From Janthinobacterium lividum (GTDB lineage Bacteria; Pseudomonadota; Gammaproteobacteria; Burkholderiales; Burkholderiaceae_D): a stretch of DNA of 64,000 nucleotides. Positions 1 through 9,218 of the stretch are shown here, in pieces. A program made the position numbers and the translations under genes. The stretch's first letter is position 1. Each line of letters starts with the position of its first letter. The stretch spans positions 5,766,001 to 5,830,000 of the forward strand of contig NZ_CP075583.1 in the NCBI RefSeq assembly GCF_023509035.1. Direction: 5' to 3'. The notes beneath the pieces are model-generated. The model worked only from the letters and a program-made list of their open reading frames with translations. It was not told where the DNA came from and searched no databases.

Positions 1-1052
1 GCAGAGAAATCGCGCCGTTCCTGGCGCAGCAGCGCATCGATGCTCACCTTGGACGTCGCGGCCCAGGTGGCCGCCACGCTCGCGCCCGTATTCAGGCTGC
101 TCGTCACCAGCGAATTGTCGACCGAACCGAATTCGCGCCAGACGACGCCCGTGAAATTGACCTTGCCCAAAGGCTTCCAGTACACGCTCAGCCGACCATT
201 CGTGCCGCTGACATCGTGTCCGGACAGCAAGCTGTTGCGGTGGCGCACCCAGCCGCCCAGAAATTCCATTTGCGTGATGCCGCTGAGTTCCCAATAGACG
301 TTTGCCTTGATCTCGTCCTGGGTATAGCCATTGCCGTAAATGCTGGTATCGAGCGCACCGCGGTTCGGATAGTTGCCGTCCAGGTGGCGCAGCTGCAGGC
401 CGATGCGGCTATTGCTGCTCGCCAGGTAGTCGACGCCAAATTCCGTCGAGTCTTCCGTCCAGTTGGAAAAGGCCTGCGATGGCAAGTCGTACGAATAGCG
501 GTTACGCGCCAGGCCGCCGCGCACGCGCCAGCTGGGGTGGAAGCGCCAGGCACCATTCACATACTCGCGGCGCTCCGTGCGCAAATTGCGCACCGTGCTT
601 TGGAAGTCGCTGAACGGCGTCAGGGTTTGCGAATAACTGGCGCCCACATGGCCTTCCAGGTGGTTGGCGATGTGCCACTCCAGGTCGGCCAGGTAATCCT
701 TGCCATCGTAGTCGAACTGGCTGAAACGGTTGAAGCTCACCTTCGACCATTTGGCCTGGCCCGTCAGTATCTGGCGGCCGATGGGACGGTTGAACAGAAA
801 GCCCGCCTGCAGCATCCGCGACGTATCCGAACGGGGGCCGGAAAAACCCGGCACCTCGTCCGGCAAGCGCATCAGGTTGTCATCGTAGGAATAGGAGGCG
901 GCAACGAAGGGCTTGATGGTGTCGCTGATATCTGCCAGCGCGGCGCCACTGGCCAAGGTACCTGCCAAGGTGCTGAACAAGAGCGCAGCATGCAAGCGTG
1001 GGGGAGCCGTAAAGGCAGCGGCAAGGGCTTTTTTACGCAAGGAATTCAACAT
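1..1052 (-). CDS. EpsL-type outer-membrane beta-barrel protein of an exosortase-linked polysaccharide cluster (3' end outside window)
   Basis: Continuous reading frame from an ATG at 1052 to the window edge (about 350 codons). The start gives a long, weakly polar leader ending near ADISDT, followed by alternating aromatic/polar strands (PFVAASYSYDDNL, GYTQDEIKANVYWEL) typical of a beta-barrel. The pattern and the CAAX-like protease gene next to it fit the XrtB/PEP-CTERM-associated EpsL family, which is thought to take part in exopolysaccharide export across the outer membrane. It lies 40 bp downstream of that protease gene on the same strand, so the two are probably one transcript. The C-terminal strands are missing because the window ends. 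Family assignment is from recalled similarity; an unrelated porin-like barrel is the alternative. Confidence 0.72.
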   Translation of the reverse strand, partial: MLNSLRKKALAAAFTAPPRLHAALLFSTLAGTLASGAALADISDTIKPFVAASYSYDDNLMRLPDEVPGFSGPRSDTSRMLQAGFLFNRPIGRQILTGQAKWSKVSFNRFSQFDYDGKDYLADLEWHIANHLEGHVGASYSQTLTPFSDFQSTVRNLRTERREYVNGAWRFHPSWRVRGGLARNRYSYDLPSQAFSNWTEDSTEFGVDYLASSNSRIGLQLRHLDGNYPNRGALDTSIYGNGYTQDEIKANVYWELSGITQMEFLGGWVRHRNSLLSGHDVSGTNGRLSVYWKPLGKVNFTGVVWREFGSVDNSLVTSSLNTGASVAATWAATSKVSIDALLRQERRDFS

Positions 1053-1092
1053 GGATTTTGTCTTTGAAAGATCACACAGTTGATAGGCAATA

Positions 1093-1767
1093 CTACCAGT
1101 AAATCCAGTGCCCACCAGAAATAATCCAGAACCCCAGCACGCCGTTCGTCACGCCGTGCGCGAGGATGGGCGACCACAGGGACTGGCTACGCATGTACAA
1201 CAAACTGTAGACAGCACCGGCAACGATGCCTGCCAGCCATAAATTATGCTCAAAGCCAAACAGCAACACGCTGATGACGAAGGCCTTGGCACTGGCAAGG
1301 CGCGGATCGGTCCGCAAAAAATCCGGCTTGTCGATCCAGCGCAGCAGGAAAGAGCGCCAGAACAGCTCCTCCATCACCGGCACCACCAGCGCCGCGCCCG
1401 CGATACGCAGCACGACCAAGCTCCACTCGATGCGGCCATCGGTGCGGGGATCGAAGCCGTCCGGGTTGCCGATGCGCATCCAGCTGGCGTCGAGATTAAT
1501 CCACAGCAGAAAAACAACAACACCGCTTGCCAGCGCTCCGAGAATGGCACGCGCGCCCAACGGCGTCCACTGCAATTCGGTGTAACTGCGGCGCCAGTAC
1601 AACAACAGGCCCAGCACGACGCCGATCTTGACCGCGTACAGCCAGCGCAAGTCCTGTGCGGCAACGCCCAGGCGGCCGAGCATGTCGGCAATGAAAATGA
1701 AGGAGAGATAGGCCAGGAATGGCGCTACCCGGGGCAAGGCGGCGCGCTCAAACATGCTGCTGCGCAT
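1093..1767 (-). CDS. CAAX prenyl protease-related (CPBP) membrane protein, exosortase-cluster type
   Basis: About 224 residues with several hydrophobic spans and the three CPBP/Abi motifs in order: EELFWR (EExxxR), FGFEH (FxxxH) and HGVTN (HxxxN) near the C terminus. These residues line the intramembrane protease site in the family. A specific branch of this family accompanies exosortase/EpsL gene sets, and the gene sits directly upstream of the EpsL-type gene. Substrate unknown; a role in processing or maturing the polysaccharide or sorting machinery is inferred. An in-frame GTG at 1782 would add five residues; the ATG at 1767 is preferred, but no strong ribosome site supports either. The upstream 150 bp is very AT-rich and holds a perfect palindrome. 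Confidence 0.75.
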   Translation of the reverse strand: MRSSMFERAALPRVAPFLAYLSFIFIADMLGRLGVAAQDLRWLYAVKIGVVLGLLLYWRRSYTELQWTPLGARAILGALASGVVVFLLWINLDASWMRIGNPDGFDPRTDGRIEWSLVVLRIAGAALVVPVMEELFWRSFLLRWIDKPDFLRTDPRLASAKAFVISVLLFGFEHNLWLAGIVAGAVYSLLYMRSQSLWSPILAHGVTNGVLGFWIISGGHWIYW

Positions 1768-1847
1768 CGGATGTGGAGCCACGCGCCGGACGCCGTGGTC
1801 CGGAACGCGTGTTTTTCATGACAAACATGCATTCCCCGATGTAATAA

Positions 1848-1867
1848 ATATAATTATATAATTATAT
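1848..1867. promoter_or_regulatory. 20-bp perfect AT palindrome between uup and the CAAX-like gene
   Basis: The half-site ATATAATTAT is followed directly by its exact reverse complement. It lies about 80 bp upstream of the CAAX-protease start, in a stretch of pure A/T unlike the GC-rich surroundings. It could be a promoter/operator for the exosortase-associated pair; no regulator can be named. Confidence 0.4.
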
Positions 1868-1931
1868 CAAGACGGACCGTTGCCGTGGCAAATAATCCTG
1901 ACTTAATTACAACAGGGTCTACAGAAAAGCA

Positions 1932-3824
1932 TCAACCGTTGGCGCGTGCCTCGATCTGCTCCCACTTTTCCAGCGCTTCCAGCAATTCGCCTTCGATCTC
2001 GGCCACGCGCGCGTTCAGGCGCTTGCCTTCGGCTGGCGTCTTCTTGTAGAAGTCCGGATGCGACAGCTCGGCGGCCAGCACCGATTGCTCATCTTCCAGC
2101 TTGGCGATCAGTTTCGGCAACTCTTCCAGCTCGCGCTGTTCCTTGTAGCTGAGCTTTTTCTGCTTGGCGGCCGGTGCGGCAACCTCGACTTTGACGGCCG
2201 GTTTGCTGGCTGGCGCCGTGGCGATCGGCAAGGTGCGCACGCGCTCCCAGTCCGTGTAGCCGCCGACGAATTCGCGCCACTTGCCCTCGCCTTCGGCGAC
2301 GATCACTTGCGTGACCACGTTGTCGAGGAAGGTGCGGTCATGGCTGACGAGGAAGACGGTGCCCGTGTATTCTTCCAGCAACTCTTCCAGCAATTCCAGG
2401 GTATCGATATCCAAGTCATTGGTCGGCTCATCGAGCACCAGCACGTTGGCCGGCTTGGCGAACAGGCGCGCCAGCAGCAAACGGTTGCGCTCGCCACCGG
2501 ATAGCGACTTGACGGGCGAACGGGCGCGTTCCGGCGCGAACAGGAAATCGTTCAGGTAAGTCATCACGTGACGGCGCTGGCCATTGATCTCGACCCAGTC
2601 GCTGCCTGGCGCGATGGTTTCCATCAGGTTCGCCTCTTCGTTCAGCTGCGTGCGCATCTGGTCGAAATACGCCACTTGCAGCTTGGTGCCCAGGCGGATG
2701 GTGCCCGTGTCCGACTCTTCCTGGCCCAGGATCATCTTCAGCAAGGTGGTCTTGCCGGCGCCGTTGGCGCCGATCAGGCCAACCTTGTCGCCGCGCAAGA
2801 TGGTGGCGCTGAAATCCTTGACGATGACCTTGTCGCCGTAAATCTTCGAGACGTTTTCCAGGTCCGCCACGATCTTGCCCGAGCGTTCGCCGGCCGATAC
2901 GTCCAGCTTGACTTGTCCCTGCTGTTCGCGGCGCGCATTGCGCGTCAGGCGCAGCGCTTCCAGGCGGCGCACGCGGCCTTCGTCGCGCACGCGGCGGGCC
3001 TTGACGCCCTTGCGTATCCACACTTCTTCCTGCGCCAGGAACTTGTCGAACTTGGCGTTTTCCACTTCTTCGATTTCCAGCTGCTCCGCCTTGCGGGTCT
3101 GGTAAGCCGTGAAGTTGCCCGGGTACGACAGCAAACGGCCGCGGTCGAGTTCGATGATGCGCGTGGCAACGTTGTCGAGGAAGGAGCGGTCATGGGTAAT
3201 GAACAGCACGCTGCCCTTGAAGTCGCGCAACAAGCCTTCCAGCCACAGGATGGAGCTGAAGTCCAGATGGTTGGTCGGCTCATCGAGCAGCAACACGTCG
3301 GGCGCCGACACCAGCGCGCGCGCCAGCGCCACGCGCTTTTGCATCCCGCCGGACAGGGTTTTCATCAGCATGTCGCCCGTCAGGTTCAAACGGTCGAGCA
3401 CGGTTTCCACCTTGTTCGGCAAGCTCCACGCATCGGCCGCATCGAGTTTGACCTGGATGTCGTGCATGCGTTCCATCAGTTCGTCGTCATTGCCCTGGCC
3501 AAACTGGCCCGTCAGCGCATCGTATTCCTTCAGCCACGCCTGCGATTCGCCCATGCCGGAAGCGACGGCGTCGAACACGGACATTTCCGGGTCGAATTGC
3601 GGTTCCTGCTCCACATACGCGATCTTGATGCCTTGCTGCATTACCAACAAGCCGTCATCGAGCTTGAACTTGCCCGAAATAACCTTCAACAGCGACGATT
3701 TACCCGTACCGTTGCGGCCGATCAAACCGACCCGCTCCGAGGTTTCCAGTGAAAATTCCGCGTGATCGAGCAGCGCGACGTGACCGAACGCAAGTTGCGC
3801 CGATGAAAGAGAAATGACAGCCAT
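1932..3824 (-). CDS. uup: ABC-F family ATPase Uup
   Basis: 630 residues from ATG 3824, close to the 635 of E. coli Uup. Two ABC ATPase cassettes lie in one chain: Walker A GRNGTGKS near residue 36 and GANGAGKT near 350, signatures LSGGMQKR and LSGGERNR, and Walker B LLLDEP and LVLDEP. The linker between the cassettes is rich in Arg/Lys, and the C terminus (from about 560) is a Lys/Glu-rich coiled coil ending KWEQIEARANG, the DNA/ribosome-binding tail of Uup. There are no membrane segments, so this is a soluble translation or DNA-repair factor rather than a transporter. An upstream in-frame extension of 17 codons is rejected because homologues begin at MAVISL. Monocistronic, followed by the AT-rich gap. 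Confidence 0.88.
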   Translation of the reverse strand: MAVISLSSAQLAFGHVALLDHAEFSLETSERVGLIGRNGTGKSSLLKVISGKFKLDDGLLVMQQGIKIAYVEQEPQFDPEMSVFDAVASGMGESQAWLKEYDALTGQFGQGNDDELMERMHDIQVKLDAADAWSLPNKVETVLDRLNLTGDMLMKTLSGGMQKRVALARALVSAPDVLLLDEPTNHLDFSSILWLEGLLRDFKGSVLFITHDRSFLDNVATRIIELDRGRLLSYPGNFTAYQTRKAEQLEIEEVENAKFDKFLAQEEVWIRKGVKARRVRDEGRVRRLEALRLTRNARREQQGQVKLDVSAGERSGKIVADLENVSKIYGDKVIVKDFSATILRGDKVGLIGANGAGKTTLLKMILGQEESDTGTIRLGTKLQVAYFDQMRTQLNEEANLMETIAPGSDWVEINGQRRHVMTYLNDFLFAPERARSPVKSLSGGERNRLLLARLFAKPANVLVLDEPTNDLDIDTLELLEELLEEYTGTVFLVSHDRTFLDNVVTQVIVAEGEGKWREFVGGYTDWERVRTLPIATAPASKPAVKVEVAAPAAKQKKLSYKEQRELEELPKLIAKLEDEQSVLAAELSHPDFYKKTPAEGKRLNARVAEIEGELLEALEKWEQIEARANG

Positions 3825-4044
3825 AATGAGTAAGAGTGCTCGGGCGCCGTCTCGCGCACACCGCGTGGTGTGCAAAACAGCCGCCGATTAGATGAATGAA
3901 GCACGCATTGTACCGATACTCGCGCAAGCATAGGCATATCTTGCAAACTGTCGGCTATAATTGCGCTCGATTCGCGACACATGGGACGTCCTGTACGCTC
4001 CTTGCCGCCGGATCCGGCATGGCAGCTTGCCACGCCTGAGCGTC

Positions 4045-4119
4045 CTCCCCGTAGCACAATGGATAGTGCACATGCCTCCTAAGCGTGGGATACTGGTTCG
4101 ATTCCAGTCGGGGGGACCA
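4045..4119 (+). tRNA. tRNA-Arg (anticodon CCT)
   Basis: Full cloverleaf: acceptor CTCCCCG (4045-4051) pairs with CGGGGGG (4109-4115) with one G-U pair; the D stem is GCAC/GTGC; the anticodon stem CATGC/GCGTG encloses loop CTCCTAA with CCT at 4078-4080; the T arm ACTGG-TTCGATT-CCAGT is perfect. Discriminator A (4116) and CCA (4117-4119) are encoded. Reads AGG codons. Confidence 0.93.
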
Positions 4120-4591
4120 ACCGTCTACTCATACGCGACACTCTCAAGTGACATTTCCGCGCAGCCTTTGGCGCGCCAGCACGCCGCTGAACCACTGGCG
4201 GCATGACGTTACGATCCAGTCCAGCATCACTACCCGACATCGACCGCCAACAGAGCCAGACTGAGCACGGAAAACAAGTCGACCAGCAGGTGGCCATTGC
4301 GAAAGGTCAGGTCACCGTCAGTTGCGGGAGACGTTCTGCACGCGGATGCCGAAGCACGTCGACAGCCAGGTGGCTGATCGCCGCTACCCGGAGGAAGACG
4401 CGATAGGCGGCACGGCGGACGGCCAGGCAGCAGAGGGAGAGGGAAATTCCTGAAACTCCCCTGCTTAGCGGGGACAGAACCATGGCGAACGGGGGTGATC
4501 CGGGCAAGGTGAAACACGGCAACCAGCAAGGCTGGCGTTGCCGTGAGCATCTTCAAAAAAGTGAATCAGAAGGCAAAAATTGGCGCTACGG
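4120..4591. other. 472-bp stretch with no supported gene
   Basis: Open frames here have no recognisable product and no convincing ribosome sites. On the minus strand, hydrophobic fragments lie in different frames (for example LLVDLFSVLSLALLAVDVG and FLRVAAISHLAVDVL), which could be the remains of a decayed membrane-protein gene. This cannot be established by eye. Confidence 0.4.
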
Positions 4592-5338
4592 TCAGCCACG
4601 AACGCTGGCATCGCCTATTGCCACACGGCGGCCAAAGCACCGTAAACCTGCCAGAGAAACCAGGCCAAGCAGCAACATTCCATATGTGGCAGGCTCGGGC
4701 ACGGCACTGATGGAAAATACCTGGAGGGCACCATAAGTCACATCGTAGCCCTTCCAAATGGAGCCATCGAGCAGACTGACGCCAGTCGATGGCTGTCCAA
4801 GATAATTGTAGGTGTACAGCAAAGAGCTGCCGCCGTTCGTCAGATCCCGCGGAACATACAAATCATGTCCGTAGCCGAAGGTGGGGCCGAAATCGGCACT
4901 GTTGTACGTTTGATCTTTGCCTATCCCGTCGCCATTGAAATACTGCTTCAATTGCGGAAGCATGATACCGCTCGTCAAGTTGAACAGGAAAGCCGTGCGG
5001 GAACTATCATCCATCGTCACATGCACGCCATCGGTGGAACTCCAGCTTTGCGGATTATAACCACCCACGAGCCAGGTCTGCCCAGAGCTGTTGCTTGCCT
5101 CCATGACAGAAAAAGTGCGCCCCTGCCCATCGGAAGCCTTGTGAAAATCCAGCGAAGTATCACCGGCCGCCTTGGTATAAATATTATTCAAAGACAACTG
5201 GCCTTCACCGAGCCAGTTCTCCAGTTGCGTTTGGTAGGCGGGGGAGAGTAATGACGTACCGGAATCGGCCTGGGCACTCATGCACACAAAGCACATTGCC
5301 AACATCGTACCTCTTGCTACTCTGAAATTGTTCTGCAT
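4592..5338 (-). CDS. PEP-CTERM-sorted TLD (TLDc)-domain protein
   Basis: About 248 residues. An N-terminal signal peptide ends at ...SAQADSG. The central region (about 30-150) has the TLD pattern: LLSP..QTQLENWLG, FHKASDGQGRTFSVMEAS, WLVGGYNPQSWSS and AFLFNLTSG. The C terminus is a textbook PEP-CTERM sorting tail: VPEPATYGMLLLGLVSLAGL followed by an Arg cluster (RCFGRR). Exosortases recognise such tails, so the protein should be exported and processed at the envelope. The start is the ATG at 5338, which has AGGTG just upstream; a TTG four codons earlier is less likely. It stands alone between the tRNA and the anthranilate operon, but the exosortase-associated genes lie 3.5 kb away. Function of bacterial TLD proteins is unknown. 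Confidence 0.82.
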   Translation of the reverse strand: MQNNFRVARGTMLAMCFVCMSAQADSGTSLLSPAYQTQLENWLGEGQLSLNNIYTKAAGDTSLDFHKASDGQGRTFSVMEASNSSGQTWLVGGYNPQSWSSTDGVHVTMDDSSRTAFLFNLTSGIMLPQLKQYFNGDGIGKDQTYNSADFGPTFGYGHDLYVPRDLTNGGSSLLYTYNYLGQPSTGVSLLDGSIWKGYDVTYGALQVFSISAVPEPATYGMLLLGLVSLAGLRCFGRRVAIGDASVRG

Positions 5339-5461
5339 CTTGCACCTCAATTATCAATATTGTAAAACGACGCATCACTTACGATTACCAATATAACACG
5401 ATAGATGGTATTTTTATATTTATAATTTAGATATCAAAAAGCAATATTTCGTGACGGAAAT

Positions 5462-5875
5462 TTAGTCAGGCAGCACCGCCGTCACTTCGATTTCCACTCT
5501 GGCACGATCCTCGATCAGGCCGGCCACTTGCACGGCCGTCATGGCTGGAAAATGCTTGCCGATCAGCTCGCGGTACGCCACGCCGATTTGCGGGTACGCC
5601 GCCACATACTCTTTCTTGTCGAGCACATACCAGTTCATGCGCACGATGTGCTCGGGCAAGGCGCCCGCCTCGGCCAGCACGGCGACGATATTCTGCAAGG
5701 CCTGGCGCACCTGTCCCGCAAAATCGTCTGTATGGAACTGGCCCTGCGCATCCCAGCCTATCATGCCGCTGACGTACACCGTGCGTCCGCTGGCGGCCAC
5801 GCCGTTCGCATAGCCGCGCGGCCTGGCCCATTCTGGTGGTTGTAAAACTTGCATATTGCTTTCCTGGTTATTCAT
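5462..5875 (-). CDS. RidA/YjgF-like protein, last gene of the anthranilate-CoA operon
   Basis: 137 residues of one RidA fold ([38 protein letters not shown]). The start ATG overlaps the stop of the acyl-CoA dehydrogenase (ATGA), implying coupled translation; a second start at 5854 also has a good ribosome site (AGGAAA). Classical RidA enzymes hydrolyse enamine/imine intermediates with an Arg in a PARxxV motif; here the motif reads PAMTAV, so the Arg is replaced by Met. Context suggests it helps release ammonia, or handles a reactive enamine, during breakdown of the 2-amino ring product. The missing Arg argues that it uses different chemistry or binds rather than cleaves. Confidence 0.85.
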   Translation of the reverse strand: MNNQESNMQVLQPPEWARPRGYANGVAASGRTVYVSGMIGWDAQGQFHTDDFAGQVRQALQNIVAVLAEAGALPEHIVRMNWYVLDKKEYVAAYPQIGVAYRELIGKHFPAMTAVQVAGLIEDRARVEIEVTAVLPD

Positions 5876-7032
5876 ACGTGTCCCGCCTCGCGCAGCAGTT
5901 CGCGCGCGATGATCAATTGCTGTACTTCGCTGGCGCCCTCGTAGATGCGCAAGGCGCGAATTTCGCGGTACAGGCGCTCGACCGGATGCTCGCTCACCAC
6001 ACCCATGCCGCCGAACAGTTGCACGGCCGCGTCGATCACCTGCTGCGCTGTTTCCGTGGCCGTCAGCTTGGCCATGGCCGCTTCCTTCGTTACCTTGCGG
6101 CCCTGGTCGCGCTGCCAGGCGGCGCGGTAGGTGAGCAGCGCGGCCGCGTCGATGCCGGCGGCCATCTGCGCCAGCTTGGCCTGCGTCAGCTGGAAGTCCG
6201 CCAGGGTCTGGCCGAACATCTGGCGCGCCATGGCGTGGCGCAGCGCTTCATCGAAGGCGCGCCGCGCAAAGCCCAGCGCGGCGGCGGCCACCGAGGTGCG
6301 GAACACGTCCAGTGTCGCCATCGCCACCTTGAAACCCTGCCCCGCCTCGCCCAGGCGCTGCGACACGGGCACGCGGCAATTGACAAAGCGCAGGCGCGCC
6401 AGCGGATGCGGCGCAATCACGGCGATGCGCTCGGCGATTTCCAGGCCGGGATTGTCGGCGTCGACGATGAAAGCGCTGATGCCGCGCGCGCCCGGAGCCT
6501 CGCCCGTGCGGGCGAACACCACGTAAAAGTCGGCGATGCCGCCATTCGATATCCACGTTTTTTCGCCGTCGAGCACATACTCGTCGCCGTCGCGGCGCGC
6601 CGCGCACGCCATGGCCGCCACGTCGGAGCCGGCCTGCGGCTCGGACAGGGCAAAGGCGGCGATGCGCTTGCCGCTGGCCACGTCTGGCAAATAGCGCGCC
6701 TTGTTCTCAACGCTGCCGAACAGGCCGATGGCGCCGGAGCCCAGGCCCTGCATGGCAAAGGCGAAATCGGCCAGCCCGTTATGGCGCGCCAGGGTTTCGC
6801 GCATCAGGCAAATGGCGCGCGTGTCGATCTTGCCATCGACGCCGGTAGCATGCGCGAGCCAGCCGCCCTGCCCCAGTTGCGCCACCAGCGCGCGGCAGGC
6901 CGTATCGACGTCGGCGCCATGGGCGTCGTCCAGGTGCAGAGTCGCCCAGGCATCAAGCTCCCGTTCAAGTTCGGCATGGCGCGCTTCGAAAAACGGCCAG
7001 TCCAGGTAAGTCTTGTCGCGTGTACTGCTCAT
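5872..7032 (-). CDS. Acyl-CoA dehydrogenase of the 2-aminobenzoyl-CoA pathway
   Basis: 386 residues from ATG 7032 (MSSTRDKTY); upstream in-frame codons overlap the hydratase gene and are not coding. Acyl-CoA dehydrogenase features: [11 protein letters not shown] (FAD/substrate loop, about residue 130), WISNGG, a helical C-terminal domain with [15 protein letters not shown], and the C-terminal [19 protein letters not shown], where the Glu of YEGASE is the usual catalytic base region. A cytosolic FAD enzyme that introduces an alpha-beta double bond into a CoA thioester. The start is 1 bp after the hydratase stop and the end overlaps the RidA-like gene, so it is inside the operon. Its substrate is inferred to be a cyclic or ring-opened CoA ester from anthranilate. 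Confidence 0.85.
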   Translation of the reverse strand: MSSTRDKTYLDWPFFEARHAELERELDAWATLHLDDAHGADVDTACRALVAQLGQGGWLAHATGVDGKIDTRAICLMRETLARHNGLADFAFAMQGLGSGAIGLFGSVENKARYLPDVASGKRIAAFALSEPQAGSDVAAMACAARRDGDEYVLDGEKTWISNGGIADFYVVFARTGEAPGARGISAFIVDADNPGLEIAERIAVIAPHPLARLRFVNCRVPVSQRLGEAGQGFKVAMATLDVFRTSVAAAALGFARRAFDEALRHAMARQMFGQTLADFQLTQAKLAQMAAGIDAAALLTYRAAWQRDQGRKVTKEAAMAKLTATETAQQVIDAAVQLFGGMGVVSEHPVERLYREIRALRIYEGASEVQQLIIARELLREAGHV

Positions 7033-7033
7033 G

Positions 7034-7894
7034 TCAATCGCCCTCGAACTGGGGTTTTTCTTTCGCCACGAAGGCGTGATAGGCCCTGTGGAAATCGTTG
7101 GTGGCCATGCAAATGGCTTGCGCCTGCGCTTCCGCCTCGATGGCTTCATCGACGCCCATGTTCCACTCCTGCTGCAGCATTTTTTTCGTCATGCCGTGCG
7201 CGAAGGTGGGGCCGCTGGCCAGGCCGGCGGCGAACAGCTGCGCCGCCTGCGCCAGTTCTTCCGGCTCGACCAGGCGGTTGAGCCAGCCCCAGCGTTCAGC
7301 CTCCGTCCCCGGCAAGGAGCGCCCCGTGTACAGCAGTTCGGCGGCGCGGCCCTGGCCGATCACGCGCGGCAGCAAGGCGCAAGCGCCCATATCGCAGCCG
7401 GCCAGGCCCACGCGGGTAAACAAAAAGGCCGTCTTGCTGCGCGCCGTGCCGATGCGGATATCGGAGGCCAGCGCCAGCATGGCGCCGGCGCCCGCGCAAA
7501 TGCCGTCGATGGCGGCGATGATGGGCTGCGGGCAGGCACGCATGGCTTTCACCACGTCGCCCGTCATGCGGGTAAACGCCAGCAGGCCGGGCATGTCGAG
7601 CTTCGTCAGAGGGCCGATGATGTCATGCACGTCGCCGCCGGAGCAGAAATTATCGCCGCTGCCCGTGATCACCACGGCCTTGACGTCGTCCGCATGCGCC
7701 AACGCGCGAAACAGTTCGCGCAATTCCGCATACGAATCGAAGGTGAGCGGATTCTTGCGCTCGGGCCGGTGCAGGGTCAAGGTGGCAACGCCGCCTTCGA
7801 CGGAAAACAGGAAATGCCGCGCAGCGTAGTGGGCCAGGCTGGCGCGGTTGCCTGGCAGGTCTTGCGGCTGGCCGGGAAGATGGCGCATGGTCAA
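7034..7894 (-). CDS. Enoyl-CoA hydratase/isomerase family protein
   Basis: 286 residues of the crotonase fold: [21 protein letters not shown] at the N terminus, the oxyanion-hole segment [15 protein letters not shown] (about residue 80-95), and [22 protein letters not shown] (about 130-150), the second oxyanion contributor. The C-terminal helical part ends [11 protein letters not shown]. It hydrates or opens an enoyl-CoA in a beta-oxidation-like sequence. The start overlaps the MarR gene by 4 bp (ATGA) and the next gene begins 1 bp after its stop, so translation is coupled through the operon. The position in the cluster points to a cyclic intermediate made by the monooxygenase/reductase as substrate, which is inference. 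Confidence 0.85.
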   Translation of the reverse strand: MTMRHLPGQPQDLPGNRASLAHYAARHFLFSVEGGVATLTLHRPERKNPLTFDSYAELRELFRALAHADDVKAVVITGSGDNFCSGGDVHDIIGPLTKLDMPGLLAFTRMTGDVVKAMRACPQPIIAAIDGICAGAGAMLALASDIRIGTARSKTAFLFTRVGLAGCDMGACALLPRVIGQGRAAELLYTGRSLPGTEAERWGWLNRLVEPEELAQAAQLFAAGLASGPTFAHGMTKKMLQQEWNMGVDEAIEAEAQAQAICMATNDFHRAYHAFVAKEKPQFEGD

Positions 7895-8412
7895 TCCTTG
7901 AGGGAAGTGTTATTCAATTGCTGCTTCATGTGCGACAGCAGGTCGATCAATTGGCTTTTGTCGTCCGGCGTCACGCCGTGCAGCAGTTCGGCGATCCAGC
8001 CTTCGTGCACGCGCGCCATCTCGTCGAACGCGCGCCGGCCGGCCGGCGTCAGCTTGACGCTGTAGGACCGGCGGTCCTTCGGGTCGACCACGCGCGCCAC
8101 CAGTTTTTCCTGCTCCAGCTGGTCGGTGATGCCCGTGATATTGCCGCCCGTGACCATCATGCGCTTGGATAGTTCGCCCATGCGCAAACCATCGGGAAAG
8201 CGTTCGAGCTGCGCCATCAAATCGAAGCGGGGCAAGGTGATGCCAAAGGTGGCGCGCAAACGCGTGCGCACCTCATTTTCGATTTTTACCGTGCACGAGA
8301 GCATGCGCAGCCACAGCTTGAGCGACTGGTGGTGGTCCTGCGTCAGCCGGCTCGCCAGGTCCAGCACGGGTTCGTCTTGCACATTATCGGTTTCTTTATC
8401 CATGGTCTTCAT
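7891..8412 (-). CDS. MarR-family regulator embedded in the anthranilate-CoA operon
   Basis: 173 residues with a winged helix: [41 protein letters not shown] (recognition helix) and the wing [19 protein letters not shown]. MarR proteins usually repress their own operon and release DNA on binding a pathway substrate; aromatic CoA thioesters are known ligands of several family members. Here the gene lies in the middle of the operon (4 bp after the SDR, 4-bp overlap with the hydratase), so it would be autoregulated with the enzymes. Its likely operator is the perfect palindrome at 13263-13282, ahead of the first gene. A second Met at 8403 could also be the start. Confidence 0.85.
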   Translation of the reverse strand: MKTMDKETDNVQDEPVLDLASRLTQDHHQSLKLWLRMLSCTVKIENEVRTRLRATFGITLPRFDLMAQLERFPDGLRMGELSKRMMVTGGNITGITDQLEQEKLVARVVDPKDRRSYSVKLTPAGRRAFDEMARVHEGWIAELLHGVTPDDKSQLIDLLSHMKQQLNNTSLKD

Positions 8413-8416
8413 TCAG

Positions 8417-9217
8417 TTACATGACTTCGCCGCCGGCGACGGCGATCGATTGTCCATTCATGGCGGCCGACGCGGGCAGACATAGCCAGGCCACCGCATC
8501 GGCCACTTCGCGCGCCTGCACCAGCCGCTGTTGCGGATTGGCCGCAGCCAGTTCCGCGCGCGCCGCGTCTTCGCCGCGCCCCGTCTTGCGCACGATGTTC
8601 TGCACGGCCTGCGCCACCATTTCCGTTTCCGTGTAGCCGGGGCAAACGGCGTTGACGGTGACGCCGCGCGGCGCCACTTCCAGTGCCAGCGCGCGCGTCA
8701 GGCCGATCACGCCATGCTTGGCGGCGACATAGGCGCTGACGTAACGATAGCCTTTCAAGCCCGCCGTCGACGCCACGTTGACGATGCGCCCCCAGCCCGC
8801 TTCCAGCATGCCCGGCATGGCGGCCTGGCAGCAGTGGAACACGCCCGTCAGGTTCACGGCCAGCATCTGCTGCCAGATGGCGGCATCCGTCTTGCCGAAG
8901 GGCGCCGCATGCGCCTGGCCCGCGTTATTGATCAATATCTCGATGCGGCCAAAATGCGCGGCCGCCTGCGCGAAACCCGCCTGCACGGACGCTTCCACGC
9001 TCACGTCGAGCACGCAGATAGCCACCCTGCCCGCGTGGCCCGCCTCTTCCAGCTGCATGCGCGCGCGCGCCAGCCGCGCGCCGTCGCGCCCGGCCAGAGT
9101 GACCCGGGCGCCGACGTCCAGCAAGGCGCCCGCACAGGCGAGGCCGATGCCGCTGCCGGCGCCCGTCACCAGCGCGTGCTTACCGGCCAATGCGCCATCC
9201 AGTTGTTCCTTGTTCAT
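8417..9217 (-). CDS. Short-chain dehydrogenase/reductase of the anthranilate-CoA operon
   Basis: 266 residues, classical SDR. Nucleotide motif TGAGSGIG near residue 18, NNAG near 95, active site Ser in NVASTAGLKGY and YVAAKHG (Tyr-x-x-x-Lys), and PGYTETEMV after the cofactor loop. NAD(P)-dependent oxidation of a hydroxy group. It sits 1 bp downstream of the monooxygenase/reductase stop. In the beta-oxidation-like scheme it would act as the alcohol (3-hydroxyacyl-CoA-like) dehydrogenase after the hydratase; the order of steps is inferred from family roles. Cytosolic. Confidence 0.85.
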   Translation of the reverse strand: MNKEQLDGALAGKHALVTGAGSGIGLACAGALLDVGARVTLAGRDGARLARARMQLEEAGHAGRVAICVLDVSVEASVQAGFAQAAAHFGRIEILINNAGQAHAAPFGKTDAAIWQQMLAVNLTGVFHCCQAAMPGMLEAGWGRIVNVASTAGLKGYRYVSAYVAAKHGVIGLTRALALEVAPRGVTVNAVCPGYTETEMVAQAVQNIVRKTGRGEDAARAELAAANPQQRLVQAREVADAVAWLCLPASAAMNGQSIAVAGGEVM

Positions 9218-9218
9218 G

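Noticed and set aside
188..1067. Open frames on both strands over the first kilobase
   Set aside because: They are out-of-frame shadows of the EpsL-type barrel gene, which runs unbroken from 1052 to the edge.
4203..4556. Possible membrane-protein gene next to the tRNA
   Set aside because: Hydrophobic fragments are in different frames with no start or ribosome site; at most a remnant.
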